64,000 nt of DNA, taken from NCBI RefSeq assembly GCF_014384765.1, contig NZ_JACRSP010000005.1, positions 131,027 to 195,026 of the forward strand, in the 5' to 3' direction. Shown one piece after another: positions 15,667-23,571 of this stretch (positions are counted from its first letter, which is position 1; every line of letters starts with the position of its first letter). Under the pieces are notes generated by a model, which was given only the letters and a program-made list of their open reading frames with translations, was not told where the DNA came from and made no database searches. The translations under genes were made by a program, and so were the position numbers. Source of the DNA: Feifania hominis. Lineage in GTDB: Bacteria > Bacillota > Clostridia > Oscillospirales > Feifaniaceae.

Positions 15667-16494
15667 TCAAAGGTACAGGGCCTTTTTGGGGCAGGTCTCG
15701 ATGCAGGAGAAGCACAGAATGCACTCGGTTCCAAAGCGGCGGTTTCGCGCGTTGTTTGTCATGTCGACGTCCATTGGGCAGACGCTTTTACAGACCCCGC
15801 AGCCGACGCACTTCGCCGTGTCGTTTTTCACGCGCAGCAGGGAGAAGTAGCTCGCGGGTTTTAAAAAGACCGTAACGGGACAGACATATTTGCAAAAGGC
15901 CCGATTGTCGCGCAGCGCAAAAGCAAGGCCGATTCCCACCGCATAGTAGAGCAGATTGCCCGCGAGAAAGCTCCAGAACATGATGCTCTCGAGGTTGGGA
16001 ACCCGCAGCACGAAGAGAGCCCCCACAAAGAGCAGCGAGAGCGCAAAAACCAGGTACCGCACCACGCCGAGCCGCCGAAGTCTCGGCGCGCGGGGTGTCT
16101 TGAAGGGCAGCAGATCGAGCACCATTGCCGTCCAGCAGGCGTAGCCGCACCAGCCCCGACCGAAGAAGAGCGGGCCGAGTATCTTGGCGACGACATAGTG
16201 GATGACCGCCGCCTCGAACACGCCAAGAAACAGATAGTACCAGAAGCCCTCAATCTGCATATTCTCTCCACGGAGAATCCCGAGGTAGACTAGCATGTAG
16301 AGCCCGACGGCAAACTGTACGACCGTGCGGGCATGGCGCAGACGTGCGGCGTAAAAGGCGGTGCCGAGTGCGAGACAGGTGCCGATGTAGGAGAAGTTGA
16401 ACAGGTAGAAGAGGTTGTCGAGCATGAGCCACAGTGTGACGGCAATCGCCTCAAAGAGCAGCCAAAGCAGTACCGAGACCGTGTATTTTTTCAT
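15667..16494 (-). CDS. Membrane-bound 4Fe-4S protein (NapH/YccM-like)
   Basis: A 275-residue protein with five or six membrane helices in the first 190 residues, including the family signature GRGWCGYACW, a second Cys site (NRAFCKYVCPV), and a C-terminal ferredoxin-type domain with two clusters (CVGCGVCKSVCP and CILCFSCIETCP). NapH-type proteins move electrons between the quinone pool or ferredoxins and membrane partners. No reductase gene is adjacent, so the partner is unknown. I chose the ATG at 16494, five bases after GGGAGG; a GTG two codons upstream overlaps that site. Confidence 0.85.
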   Translation of the reverse strand: MKKYTVSVLLWLLFEAIAVTLWLMLDNLFYLFNFSYIGTCLALGTAFYAARLRHARTVVQFAVGLYMLVYLGILRGENMQIEGFWYYLFLGVFEAAVIHYVVAKILGPLFFGRGWCGYACWTAMVLDLLPFKTPRAPRLRRLGVVRYLVFALSLLFVGALFVLRVPNLESIMFWSFLAGNLLYYAVGIGLAFALRDNRAFCKYVCPVTVFLKPASYFSLLRVKNDTAKCVGCGVCKSVCPMDVDMTNNARNRRFGTECILCFSCIETCPKKALYL

Positions 16495-16541
16495 AGCCAC
16501 CTCCCTGGCGCATCCGCCTGTTGTGCGGGCGCCGCAGGCTT

Positions 16542-16571
16542 ATAATACCATGTTCCCCGGCGGCCATGCAA
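16542..16571 (-). promoter_or_regulatory. Candidate promoter of the 4Fe-4S membrane protein gene
   Basis: On the minus strand TTGCAT (16566-16571) and TATTAT (16542-16547), spacer 18, about 50 bases before the start. The rest of 16572-16732 shows no gene. Confidence 0.5.
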
Positions 16572-16732
16572 GGGGAGCACATGGCAGGAGAATCCCCCGC
16601 GCCGCCACATGACTGGAACACAGATGGCGTACGCCATGTTTTGCGCGTGGAATGGGATGGCAGAGCCGATTCAGCTGCCCGGCAGAGTGTCGGCCACGCG
16701 TAAAAAACCTGTTATTTTGCGATCTGTTTGCC

Positions 16733-16761
16733 TTGACGCAGGACAGGCGGCGGGATATACT
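16733..16761 (+). promoter_or_regulatory. Promoter of the stalk-domain secreted protein gene
   Basis: TTGACG (16733-16738), spacer 17, TATACT (16756-16761), 42 bases before the ATG. Confidence 0.78.
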
Positions 16762-16803
16762 CTTCTTGCAAGAACCCAAATTCATATTGTGAGGGAACAA
16801 AAG

Positions 16804-17505
16804 ATGAAAAAGAGAACCATTGGTATCCTGCTCGCTCTGACCCTTTGCCTTGGCTTCTGTGCCGGCGCTCTCGCAACCGACGGCAACGAGACCATCAGCG
16901 CGATTCTCAACCGTAAGGTCAAAATCTCCTACAACGGCGAGATTCAGAATCTCAAAGACGGCAACGGCGTCGCGGTCTATCCGCTGACCTACAACGGCAC
17001 GACCTATCTGCCGGTTCGCGCGGTTGCGGGTCTTCTGGGTCTGCCGGTCGACTTTGACTCCTCGACGGACACCGTTCTGCTCGGCACCTCAGAGAAGCAG
17101 CCCTCTGCGCTGGTCAGCAAGACCAACAGCGGCACCAATGAGTACTCCTGGATCATCCGTGAGAGCGAAGAGCTCAAGATCACCGGCGACTCCGGCATTC
17201 AGGAATATCAAAACGGCATCGCCTGGAAAATCTGGAACGGCAGCGCCTCGGTCAGCAGGGAGCGCGTGCTCTACTTTGATCTGAGCGGCCACACCGAGAT
17301 CAGCTTCACCGCGTGGAGCGACATTGCGGCGAAAGTCTATGTCTACGATCAGGACTACAACGTGCTCACCTCGTTTGAGCTGACGCCGAACGCCCTGACG
17401 CCCAAGACCGTCAACATCGCCGGCGCGAGCAAGATCGCCTTTGGTGCCAACGGCCCTGCCGGCTCCAAGGGCATGCTCAAGATTCTCGACGCCACAGTAA
17501 AATAA
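16804..17505 (+). CDS. Secreted protein with copper amine oxidase N-like (stalk) domain
   Basis: A 233-residue exported protein. Signal peptide MKKRTIGILLALTLCLGFCA with cleavage near ALA. Residues 30-90 form a copper amine oxidase N-terminal-like stalk domain (VAVYPLTYNGTTYLPVRAVAGLLG), found in many clostridial exoproteins and not itself enzymatic. The C-terminal half (about 120-233) is a beta-rich NPCBM-like region (VLYFDLSGHTEISFTAWSD, VYVYDQDYNVLTSFELT). No catalytic motif is seen. I chose the ATG at 16804 because a signal peptide starts there and a promoter lies just upstream; the frame is open further back without meaning. Confidence 0.85.
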   Translation: MKKRTIGILLALTLCLGFCAGALATDGNETISAILNRKVKISYNGEIQNLKDGNGVAVYPLTYNGTTYLPVRAVAGLLGLPVDFDSSTDTVLLGTSEKQPSALVSKTNSGTNEYSWIIRESEELKITGDSGIQEYQNGIAWKIWNGSASVSRERVLYFDLSGHTEISFTAWSDIAAKVYVYDQDYNVLTSFELTPNALTPKTVNIAGASKIAFGANGPAGSKGMLKILDATVK

Positions 17506-17545
17506 GATCGCTGCCCGGCCGGTCTGCGGCCGTGACATCCACAGC

Positions 17546-17576
17546 AAAAAGGCTCTCCCGCAGGGAGAGCCTTTTT
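17546..17576 (+). terminator. Terminator after the stalk-domain gene
   Basis: AAAAAGGCTCTCCC (17546-17559) pairs with its inverse at 17563-17576; A and T runs on both sides make it bidirectional. Confidence 0.9.
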
Positions 17577-17650
17577 CTCTTACGCCCGCGGCGAGACACC
17601 GCACGCATTCGGCGTGGCGCGCCACGCAGCGCGCGATCCTGCAATAGAAA

Positions 17651-17679
17651 CGGGCGGCGTGTAAAACGCCGCCCGCTTT
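17651..17679 (-). terminator. Hairpin after the Q/N-rich gene
   Basis: CGGGCGGCGT (17651-17660) pairs with ACGCCGCCCG (17666-17675), 10 bp. The minus-strand tail is GTTTC rather than a clean T run, so termination is likely but not certain. Confidence 0.55.
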
Positions 17680-17692
17680 TGCGCAGAGAAAA

Positions 17693-17848
17693 TCAGAAGT
17701 TCTGCTGATTCTCGCAGTTCTCCTGCCCCTGCTGATTTTGAAAGCGGTTGTTCTGCTGTTTGTTCTGCTGCTGATTCTGCTGCTGGTTCTGGAAGCGGTT
17801 CTGCTGGTTTTTGTTCTGCTGACGGTTATTCTGATTCTGGTTTTTCAT
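17693..17848 (-). CDS. Small Gln/Asn-rich protein, 51 residues
   Basis: ATG at 17848 is preceded by AAAGGAG at good spacing, and the frame runs 51 codons to TGA. The product starts MKNQNQNNRQQNKNQQNRF, is almost entirely Gln and Asn with a few Arg/Lys and Phe, and ends GQENCENQQNF. RFQNQQ occurs twice. Such composition suggests an unstructured, prion-like or RNA/spore-associated peptide; small acid-soluble spore proteins of the gamma type are also Gln/Asn-rich but I see no real match. A hairpin follows the stop. The ribosome site and terminator argue that it is a real gene. Confidence 0.7.
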   Translation of the reverse strand: MKNQNQNNRQQNKNQQNRFQNQQQNQQQNKQQNNRFQNQQGQENCENQQNF

Positions 17849-17961
17849 TCCAAAAGTCTCCTTTCAAATTGGATGGTACGCTCTTAGTATTCGCCGCGCT
17901 CAAAAAAATATGACGGCTTAAAAAAGCCAAAAATTACTTTATGAAAAATTGCAGAGACAAC

Positions 17962-17996
17962 ATCCCCCCGACACCGTGAAACGGCGCCGGGGGGAT
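17962..17996 (-). terminator. Hairpin downstream of the second TetR gene
   Basis: ATCCCCCCG (17962-17970) pairs with CGGGGGGAT (17988-17996), with a further CCGT/ACGG pair inside. It lies 78 bases after the TetR stop on the minus strand and lacks a strong T run. Confidence 0.5.
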
Positions 17997-18073
17997 ATCC
18001 TCTGTCTTTTTCGGGACCGGATTGTCTTGAAAAAGCGTCCGCCGGGCGAAAAAATGGTCGCTGCGGTGAAATC

Positions 18074-18694
18074 TTACAAAAACTCCTGGTGGTCCTGCCG
18101 GGCGATGCCGAAGAGCATGATGTCGAGCACTTTTTTTGCGGCGCTGTCCGTCGAGCGCGCCTGCGGACCAAAGCGCTGCAGCAGCGGCCAGTAGAGACTC
18201 TCGACGCACTCAAAGTAGCGCGCGGCGTCCTCGCGGCTGACATTCTCGCGGAGCGTGAGGTGGGGAAAGAGCCGCTCGAGAAAGGCGTGGTTGTACTCCC
18301 GAATGGGGGCGCGAAGCTGCGAGATGGGTTCCTGCAGATGCTTCGGCGGTCGGATGACCGCGTTTTCAAAGAGGGTGCGCCGGCCGGCATGCTCCGCGAA
18401 AAAGCGCTCGCGGCAGTCGAAAAACGCCTGTACAAATTCACGCACGCCGTCCGCAGGGTCGCCGGTGAAGTGCTGCTGAAGATAGTCGCGAAGCTCGATG
18501 AACAGCCGCTCGACGCAGAGCAGAAAGAGCTCGTCCTTGCCCGTGTAATAGTGGTACATCATGCCCTTTGAGATGCCGTGCGTGCCGCAGATGCTCTCCA
18601 TGCTCACCTCGGCGTAGTCGTGTGCGCCGAATTCCGCAAGGGCAGCCTCATAGATTTCCCGCCTGCTTCGCTGTTGGCGCTCGCTCTGTGTCAT
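18074..18694 (-). CDS. TetR/AcrR family regulator linked to an antiporter
   Basis: A 206-residue repressor with an N-terminal helix-turn-helix (MESICGTHGISKGMMYHYYTGKDELF, about residues 31-56) and a ligand-binding helical domain. It starts 15 bases after the stop of the cation/proton antiporter gene and is in the same direction, so the two form an operon. The promoter region of that operon contains two copies of an AGACG-n4-CGTCT dyad, a typical TetR-type operator, making autorepression likely. The inducing ligand is unknown. Confidence 0.88.
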   Translation of the reverse strand: MTQSERQQRSRREIYEAALAEFGAHDYAEVSMESICGTHGISKGMMYHYYTGKDELFLLCVERLFIELRDYLQQHFTGDPADGVREFVQAFFDCRERFFAEHAGRRTLFENAVIRPPKHLQEPISQLRAPIREYNHAFLERLFPHLTLRENVSREDAARYFECVESLYWPLLQRFGPQARSTDSAAKKVLDIMLFGIARQDHQEFL

Positions 18695-18709
18695 ACCCCG
18701 TCAGTCCTT

Positions 18710-19954
18710 TCATGCCCGATGGGCCGCCGGCGCGCTTTTGCCCAGCTCGCCGGCCCATTCAAAGCCCTTTCTCGCCATAAACACGGCGATGATCTCGTTG
18801 ATGACAGCCGCCGCCGCAATGGTGCCCTGTATGATCTGCGCGCACTCGGGCGCAGGCCCCGCGAGGACCGAGACCGCGACGCCGGTGAACACCAGCGACA
18901 CACCCGAGTGGGGCAGCAGCGTAAAGCCCAGGTATTTTTTGACGCTCTCGGGCGCGTGGGTGACCGCCGCGCCAAAGTAGGCGCCGCTGTATTTGCCCAC
19001 GGCCCGCGCGACGATGTAGACCGCCGTGTAGGCGCCTGCTCCAAAGATGAGGTGGTAGTCGAGCGGCGCGCCCAGATTCAGAATCATCACAATGAGCGAA
19101 AAGCCGATGATGGGGTTCATCACTCTCATGATGGACTCGAGCTGCCCGGCCTCAATCATGTTGGCAAAGACCGCCGAGTAGGCCATGCCGATGAGCAGAA
19201 AGTTGATGACAGGCGACGGCAGAACCGCGTGGTTCAAATAGAACCCGATGCCCGCCGAGAGCAGCAGCATGCCCGCCATGACGGCCAGAGACGCACCCGG
19301 CGACTTGACCCGGCGCAGAAGAAGCCCCGCCAGAAAGCCCGTTGCCATACCGATCAGCACGGGCAGAAAGACCAGAAACAGCACCAGCACAAAGGGGATT
19401 CCGCCGTCTGAGATGGCCGATGAGACACCCGCGATCACTGTGAAAAAGACGAGCGCCGCCACCAGGTCGTCAAGTGCGGCCATGGGAATCAGTGTGCCGG
19501 TGACAGGGCCGGAGGTCTTCATCTCACTGACGATGGACAGAGACGGCGCGGGCGCGGTGGCGAGCGCGATCGCGCCGAACATGGCGGCCAGATACAGCGG
19601 CACATCGGCAAACCAGAAGATGACGCCGAAGACGGCGGTGACGACGACAAAGGTCCCCAGCGATTCCGTGATGGTGGTGACGATGATCTGCCGGCCCGCG
19701 CGCTTCATCTTGCTCCAGATCAGCTCGGTGCCGATGAGCAGACCGACGACGCACTCGAGCAGATTCTGCGCGGTGACATACCAGGCCGCGTCCATGAGAG
19801 AGTCGCCCAGAATGCCGAGCGCGTGGGGGCCGAAGACCATTCCCACGAGCAGCCAGCCCAAAATGGCGGGCAGTTTGATTTTGGCGACCAGTTTTCCAAC
19901 CAGATAGGCGGCGGCAATGGCCGCGAACAACTTGAACAAATCGGTGATCCACAT
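18710..19954 (-). CDS. Cation:proton antiporter (CPA2/KefB-like)
   Basis: A 414-residue polytopic protein with about 12 membrane helices and no C-terminal TrkA/RCK domain. It opens with FKLFAAIAAAYLVGKLVAKIKLPAILGWLLVGMVFGPHALG, the usual helix-turn pattern of CPA2 sodium/hydrogen exchangers, and shows a central conserved stretch (ALATAPAPSLSIVSEMKTSGPVTGTL) plus MAALDDLVAALVFF, where paired acidic residues are expected for ion exchange. It probably swaps Na+ or K+ for H+. I chose the ATG at 19954; the ribosome site AAAGGA is 12 bases away. It is the first gene of an operon with the TetR regulator. Confidence 0.88.
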   Translation of the reverse strand: MWITDLFKLFAAIAAAYLVGKLVAKIKLPAILGWLLVGMVFGPHALGILGDSLMDAAWYVTAQNLLECVVGLLIGTELIWSKMKRAGRQIIVTTITESLGTFVVVTAVFGVIFWFADVPLYLAAMFGAIALATAPAPSLSIVSEMKTSGPVTGTLIPMAALDDLVAALVFFTVIAGVSSAISDGGIPFVLVLFLVFLPVLIGMATGFLAGLLLRRVKSPGASLAVMAGMLLLSAGIGFYLNHAVLPSPVINFLLIGMAYSAVFANMIEAGQLESIMRVMNPIIGFSLIVMILNLGAPLDYHLIFGAGAYTAVYIVARAVGKYSGAYFGAAVTHAPESVKKYLGFTLLPHSGVSLVFTGVAVSVLAGPAPECAQIIQGTIAAAAVINEIIAVFMARKGFEWAGELGKSAPAAHRA

Positions 19955-19982
19955 GGGGAGAACGCATCCTTTCAGAAATAAT

Positions 19983-20031
19983 AGACGATATCGTCTGTTT
20001 TTAGTATAGCACATACAGACGAATCCGTCTA
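19983..20031 (-). promoter_or_regulatory. Promoter and paired operators of the antiporter-TetR operon
   Basis: On the minus strand TAGACG (20026-20031), spacer 17, TATACT (20003-20008). Two dyads bracket it: AGACGATATCGTCT (19983-19996, perfect) and AGACGAATCCGTCT (20017-20030), the latter overlapping the -35. Confidence 0.82.
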
Positions 20032-20042
20032 TTAAATTTCTG

Positions 20043-21590
20043 TTACGTTTCCCAAAGCGTCACCGTGATGTCTCCGCCGGATTTCTCAGAGAAGACCATG
20101 CGCCACTCGACGTCGCCGACAGGCGAAAAGTGCAGCGCGGAACAGGCGGCGTGAAGCCGTTCGCTTCCGCCGTCGGGAAGAAGAATGGCAGTGGGGCCGT
20201 CTGCCCCGCCGATGATGGCAACCGCGCAGACATCTTCGACCGCCTCCGGCTCGCCCGCTGCGCGGGAGCAATTTTCTGCGCGGGAGCAATTTTCTGCGCG
20301 CCGCCGCGGGTGATCGCTGCGCGCGCAATCCTCGATGCGCAGCACGCCGTCCGGCAGCTCGGGGGAGAGGGTGTAGGTCACGGTGGTGAAGTGGGTCGGA
20401 TACTCCCGGTCTTTCCCGCCAAAGTACCGTGCGTCCATGACCTGGTTTTCGCACTCGTGCACGGTGAGCGTGTGGCGCTCGCCGGTGGCCGGACGAATGA
20501 ACACAACTTTGTCGCCGGGCGCGGCGTGAAAGTGCGGCCCGGGCCGGCTGACCGGGCCCTGCCTGAGGGTAAGGCGAAGCGACCGCATCGGCGGCCGGCG
20601 CTTTGCTGCCCACGGAAAGCAGGTGCGCGAAATCACCCATCCGCTGGCGGAATCGAGGCCGTAGTGGTCGATGACATACCGCGCCTCGGTCTGATCGACC
20701 CCGAGCGGCAGGGGATTCCAGGCGAGAGAGCAACCGTGCGACGCAGACAGTGTGCGGCCGTTGAGACTGAGCTGCAGCTCGGCGCAGACATTCAGGGGAT
20801 TTTCCGCGTCGAGCGTCATCTGCTCTTCGTCGGAGAAGTCCTCTGCCGCGCTGTCGGCGCGCAGATTCCACCTGTCGACAAAGGCGCGAATGTGCTCCCG
20901 CGGCACCTCGGCACAGAGATCGACCACAAGGCCCGCGCCGCAGGCGTAGACCGCCGGGACCAGCCAGTGTCGGCCGCACCAGTTGAAATGGATGCCGAGG
21001 GGAATTTCCCGCCCGGCCCGCGCGCCCTTCTTGTGGCCCCAGAAGCTGCCCTCAAAGCTCACCCGCCACGGCGGTTCCGGTGCGGCGGGTTCCGGCCCCA
21101 GCAGCTCACAGTCCTCGCTGTATCGAATGCGGCCGGGATCAAAGCCGGCCTGTAGCGTGCGCAGATAGACAAATGGCTGCGGCATGGGCGAAAGGCCGAG
21201 ACCGTCCGCAATGGCGCCGAGCACGGCGCGCGCCTCGGACGAGGGTGGATTTTCTCGCAGAAAGGCGTCGAAGCGCGCCTCGTCCCAGAGCCGGGCCTGC
21301 TCGAGCGCCGCGGTGTCGCCGCAGGCGAGAAGCAGCCGGAGAAAATCGGCAAATGTGGCCGCCACCGGGTGTACATAGTCGCCCGGCTCCGCCATGGGGC
21401 TGACGGCAAAGACCGTCTCGCCGAAGCCGCGCACGAAGCAGAAGTGGATGCCGTCCACTCCGGCCCAGCCGAGAATGCGCGCCCCGACGGGTGTGCAGAA
21501 ATAGGGATACGAATCCGCGCCCCTCGATGCAAACCCGATGCACGAGGCGTCGAGCGCAAGGCGCTGGTATTTTGTCCAGGTGTTTTTCAT
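20043..21590 (-). CDS. Unknown 515-residue protein with an OadB-like GGADGPT motif
   Basis: I do not recognise the family. The protein is long, hydrophilic and Trp/Arg-rich with no signal peptide or membrane helix. Near residue 455 it contains VAIIGGADGPTAILL, almost the same as the invariant loop IAIIGGADGPTAIFL of Na+-pump decarboxylase beta subunits, one of which is encoded in this window (62613-63776). Nothing else resembles OadB. A short tandem duplication encodes AENCSRAENCSRA. The gene starts 11 bases after the PlsY-like gene, with GGAGCAGG upstream of the ATG, as third gene of a lipid-synthesis-like operon. Function unknown. Confidence 0.7.
   Translation of the reverse strand: MKNTWTKYQRLALDASCIGFASRGADSYPYFCTPVGARILGWAGVDGIHFCFVRGFGETVFAVSPMAEPGDYVHPVAATFADFLRLLLACGDTAALEQARLWDEARFDAFLRENPPSSEARAVLGAIADGLGLSPMPQPFVYLRTLQAGFDPGRIRYSEDCELLGPEPAAPEPPWRVSFEGSFWGHKKGARAGREIPLGIHFNWCGRHWLVPAVYACGAGLVVDLCAEVPREHIRAFVDRWNLRADSAAEDFSDEEQMTLDAENPLNVCAELQLSLNGRTLSASHGCSLAWNPLPLGVDQTEARYVIDHYGLDSASGWVISRTCFPWAAKRRPPMRSLRLTLRQGPVSRPGPHFHAAPGDKVVFIRPATGERHTLTVHECENQVMDARYFGGKDREYPTHFTTVTYTLSPELPDGVLRIEDCARSDHPRRRAENCSRAENCSRAAGEPEAVEDVCAVAIIGGADGPTAILLPDGGSERLHAACSALHFSPVGDVEWRMVFSEKSGGDITVTLWET
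20259..20294. repeat. 18-bp tandem duplication in the 515-residue gene
   Basis: Two exact copies of TGCGCGGGAGCAATTTTC (20259-20276 and 20277-20294), adding six residues in frame. Confidence 0.9.
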
Positions 21591-21601
21591 ACCTGCTCCA
21601 A

Positions 21602-22198
21602 TCAGTCTGTCTGCGCGGCGGCCCGTCGAGCCGCAAGGCGCGCGTGAAGGTGGCGGTCAATGACAATCAGAGAAATAAGCATGCACCCGAGACTGACGCC
21701 CGGGCTTGCGCCCATACAGAGCATGGTTGCGCAGAAGAGGCCGTATGTGACGATGCTGCGCCGGTGGTTGGGACGGATGATGACTACCAGTGAGAAAAAC
21801 AGGTAGTAGACCGCCAGCACAAAGACGGCGTAGCTGTGCGGCAGCAGCGCGAGCAGCGCCCCGAACGAGGCGGCGATGGCCTTGCCGCCCTCGCCTTTCA
21901 GAAAGGGGGAGAAAGCATGGCCTGCCACCGGAGCCGCGATGACGGCCGCAAAGGGCAGCGCGTCGATGGCAAGCGCCCGGCGCGCGAGATAGACCGGCAG
22001 AAAGCCCTTGCCCATATCGAGCAGAAGACAGCACACGCCGAGCCCCACGCCCGCGTGCTTGAAGACATTGGCCGTACCAGGATTGCCGTCGTCGCTCGCG
22101 GCGACAATGTCAATGCCGCACAGGTGCAGCGGCAGAAGACGGCTGTACATCACGCTGCCCGAGAAAAAGCCGAGCAGAACATAGAGCGCCACTCTCAT
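21602..22198 (-). CDS. PlsY-like glycerol-3-phosphate acyltransferase
   Basis: A 198-residue membrane protein with the PlsY layout: about five or six helices, the loop DDGNPGTANVFKHAG (compare GSGNIGATN in canonical PlsY), then LLLDMGKGFLPVYLA and GHAFSPFLKGEGGKAIAAS. PlsY transfers acyl groups from acyl-phosphate to glycerol-3-phosphate, the first step of phospholipid synthesis. The glycine-rich loops are somewhat divergent, so this may be a paralogue rather than the main enzyme. Its ATG overlaps the stop of the preceding glycosyltransferase (ATGA), indicating tight coupling in a lipid operon. Confidence 0.85.
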   Translation of the reverse strand: MRVALYVLLGFFSGSVMYSRLLPLHLCGIDIVAASDDGNPGTANVFKHAGVGLGVCCLLLDMGKGFLPVYLARRALAIDALPFAAVIAAPVAGHAFSPFLKGEGGKAIAASFGALLALLPHSYAVFVLAVYYLFFSLVVIIRPNHRRSIVTYGLFCATMLCMGASPGVSLGCMLISLIVIDRHLHARLAARRAAAQTD

Positions 22199-23322
22199 TG
22201 TTCGACCTCCCCGCACACCTCGCGCTCGATGCACGCGCAGATGTCCTGCGCCGCGTGTGGGTTACTGTGTGCGGCCTGGGCTTCGGCCATACTCCGCCGC
22301 GCAGTGGGGTCGTTTGCGAGTGCCACTGCCTGGTCGACGAGTGCGTCGAGGTTCTGGTCGCACAGTGAGAGCCCCCGGTCCTTGAAAAACGCGGCGTTTT
22401 TGGTCTCACAGCCCGGTATGGGCGCCGTGTGGGCCAGCGCCGCCCGCTTGACAGCGGCCTCGGTGCTCGTGAGCCCGCCGGGTTTTGTGAAGACCAGGTC
22501 GCAGGCGTCCATATAGAGGGGGACGTCTCTGGTGAAGTCGAGCACGCGAACCCGCCGCTCGCCCTCATAGCGCGTACGCAGCTCGCGCTTCATAGTCTCA
22601 TTGTTGCCGCCGAAGATCACGATGGAGTCGTCCGCACCCACGCGGCGCAGCAGCCGTTCGGTCAGCTCTCCGGCATTTCCATAGCCCATGCTGCCGGTCA
22701 TGACGAGATAGAGCCGCCCCTGCTGCGGCAGCTTGAGAAGCCGGCGCGCCTCGTCTGCCGGAAGTCGCTGTGCAAAGCGCTGCGACACGGGAATGCCGGT
22801 CGCAGTGAGCCGGTCGGCGGGAATGCCCTTGCGCGCAAATTCCTCCGTGAGATCCGCGTGGGGAATGAAGTAGCGGTCAAGCTCGGTCTCCTCCCAGAAC
22901 GGAATGCAGGTGTAGTCGGTCGCAATGGCGTAGCAGCGCGCCGACAGACTGCCCTTGCGGCGCAGATAGGTCAGCGCCTCAGCCGGAAAGAGATGGCTGA
23001 CCACCACGGTGTCAAAGCCGTTTTCGCGGATGTAGTCGCCGATCTTGGGCGCGTAGAGAGTATTGGCGTAGTAGACCACCGATTTGATGCGCGAGGTGCT
23101 GATGAGCCCGCCGGCGGAGTAGAGAAGCGAGAACAGCCCCGGCACATGGGTGGTGATGCCCACATAGGCGCCGCAGACATTTTTGGAGACCCGCCCGCTC
23201 GAGAAGCCGAGCGCGTCGCGCATCTCACAGCAAACGCCGCGTTGTTGCAGGCACTCGTAGACAGCCTGTCCGGCCGAGTTGTGACCCTGACCGGTGCTGC
23301 AGGAGAGTATCAGTACTTTCAT
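22195..23322 (-). CDS. MGDG synthase/diacylglycerol glycosyltransferase-like protein (GT28)
   Basis: A 375-residue GT-B enzyme. The N-terminus ILSCSTGQGHNSAGQAV is the MGDG-synthase signature, also found in YpfP/UgtP; the C-terminal domain has GGNNETMKRELRTRY and the nucleotide-sugar site FTKPGGLTSTEA. Such enzymes put glucose or galactose on diacylglycerol to make membrane glycolipids or lipoteichoic-acid anchors. I chose the ATG at 23322, preceded by GGAG, where the conserved domain begins. First gene of an operon with the PlsY-like gene and the unknown 515-residue gene. The sugar and acceptor are inferred from the family only. Confidence 0.88.
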   Translation of the reverse strand: MKVLILSCSTGQGHNSAGQAVYECLQQRGVCCEMRDALGFSSGRVSKNVCGAYVGITTHVPGLFSLLYSAGGLISTSRIKSVVYYANTLYAPKIGDYIRENGFDTVVVSHLFPAEALTYLRRKGSLSARCYAIATDYTCIPFWEETELDRYFIPHADLTEEFARKGIPADRLTATGIPVSQRFAQRLPADEARRLLKLPQQGRLYLVMTGSMGYGNAGELTERLLRRVGADDSIVIFGGNNETMKRELRTRYEGERRVRVLDFTRDVPLYMDACDLVFTKPGGLTSTEAAVKRAALAHTAPIPGCETKNAAFFKDRGLSLCDQNLDALVDQAVALANDPTARRSMAEAQAAHSNPHAAQDICACIEREVCGEVEQ

Positions 23323-23443
23323 AGAGGGCTCCTTTTGGGAACATTTGTAAAAAAGACTGCGCGCCCGGTGGGGCAAACCCGTCGCCGGCTGTCATTCGCC
23401 AAAAAACCGCGCCGTCTTTCCTTTGCCGAGGTTCTACCAGACA

Positions 23444-23452
23444 ATCATAGCA
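23444..23452 (-). promoter_or_regulatory. Extended -10 promoter of the glycolipid operon
   Basis: On the minus strand TGC-TATGAT (23444-23452), an extended -10 without a clear -35, about 120 bases before the glycosyltransferase start. Confidence 0.45.
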
Positions 23453-23479
23453 TAATCTGTTCGAAAACGGAAGTTTTTG

Positions 23480-23524
23480 GCGTGACAAATTCGTCACGCG
23501 AACACCCGGCAAAAATGGTACAAT
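23480..23524 (+). promoter_or_regulatory. Dyad and -10 upstream of the response-regulator gene
   Basis: GCGTGAC (23480-23486) and GTCACGC (23493-23499) form a perfect 7-bp dyad with a six-base spacer. TACAAT (23519-23524) follows without a good -35, as expected for an activator-dependent promoter. It lies between divergent operons. Confidence 0.6.
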
Positions 23525-23571
23525 AAAAGTGTTGTTTCACAGAAGTATTGTTTGCACAGGAGGCGAAAACC

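Noticed and set aside
17740..17840. Short CTG/TTC-rich repeat as a possible CRISPR-like or microsatellite array
   Set aside because: The repeats are codons for Gln and Asn in a coding frame with a start and ribosome site; there are no spacers.
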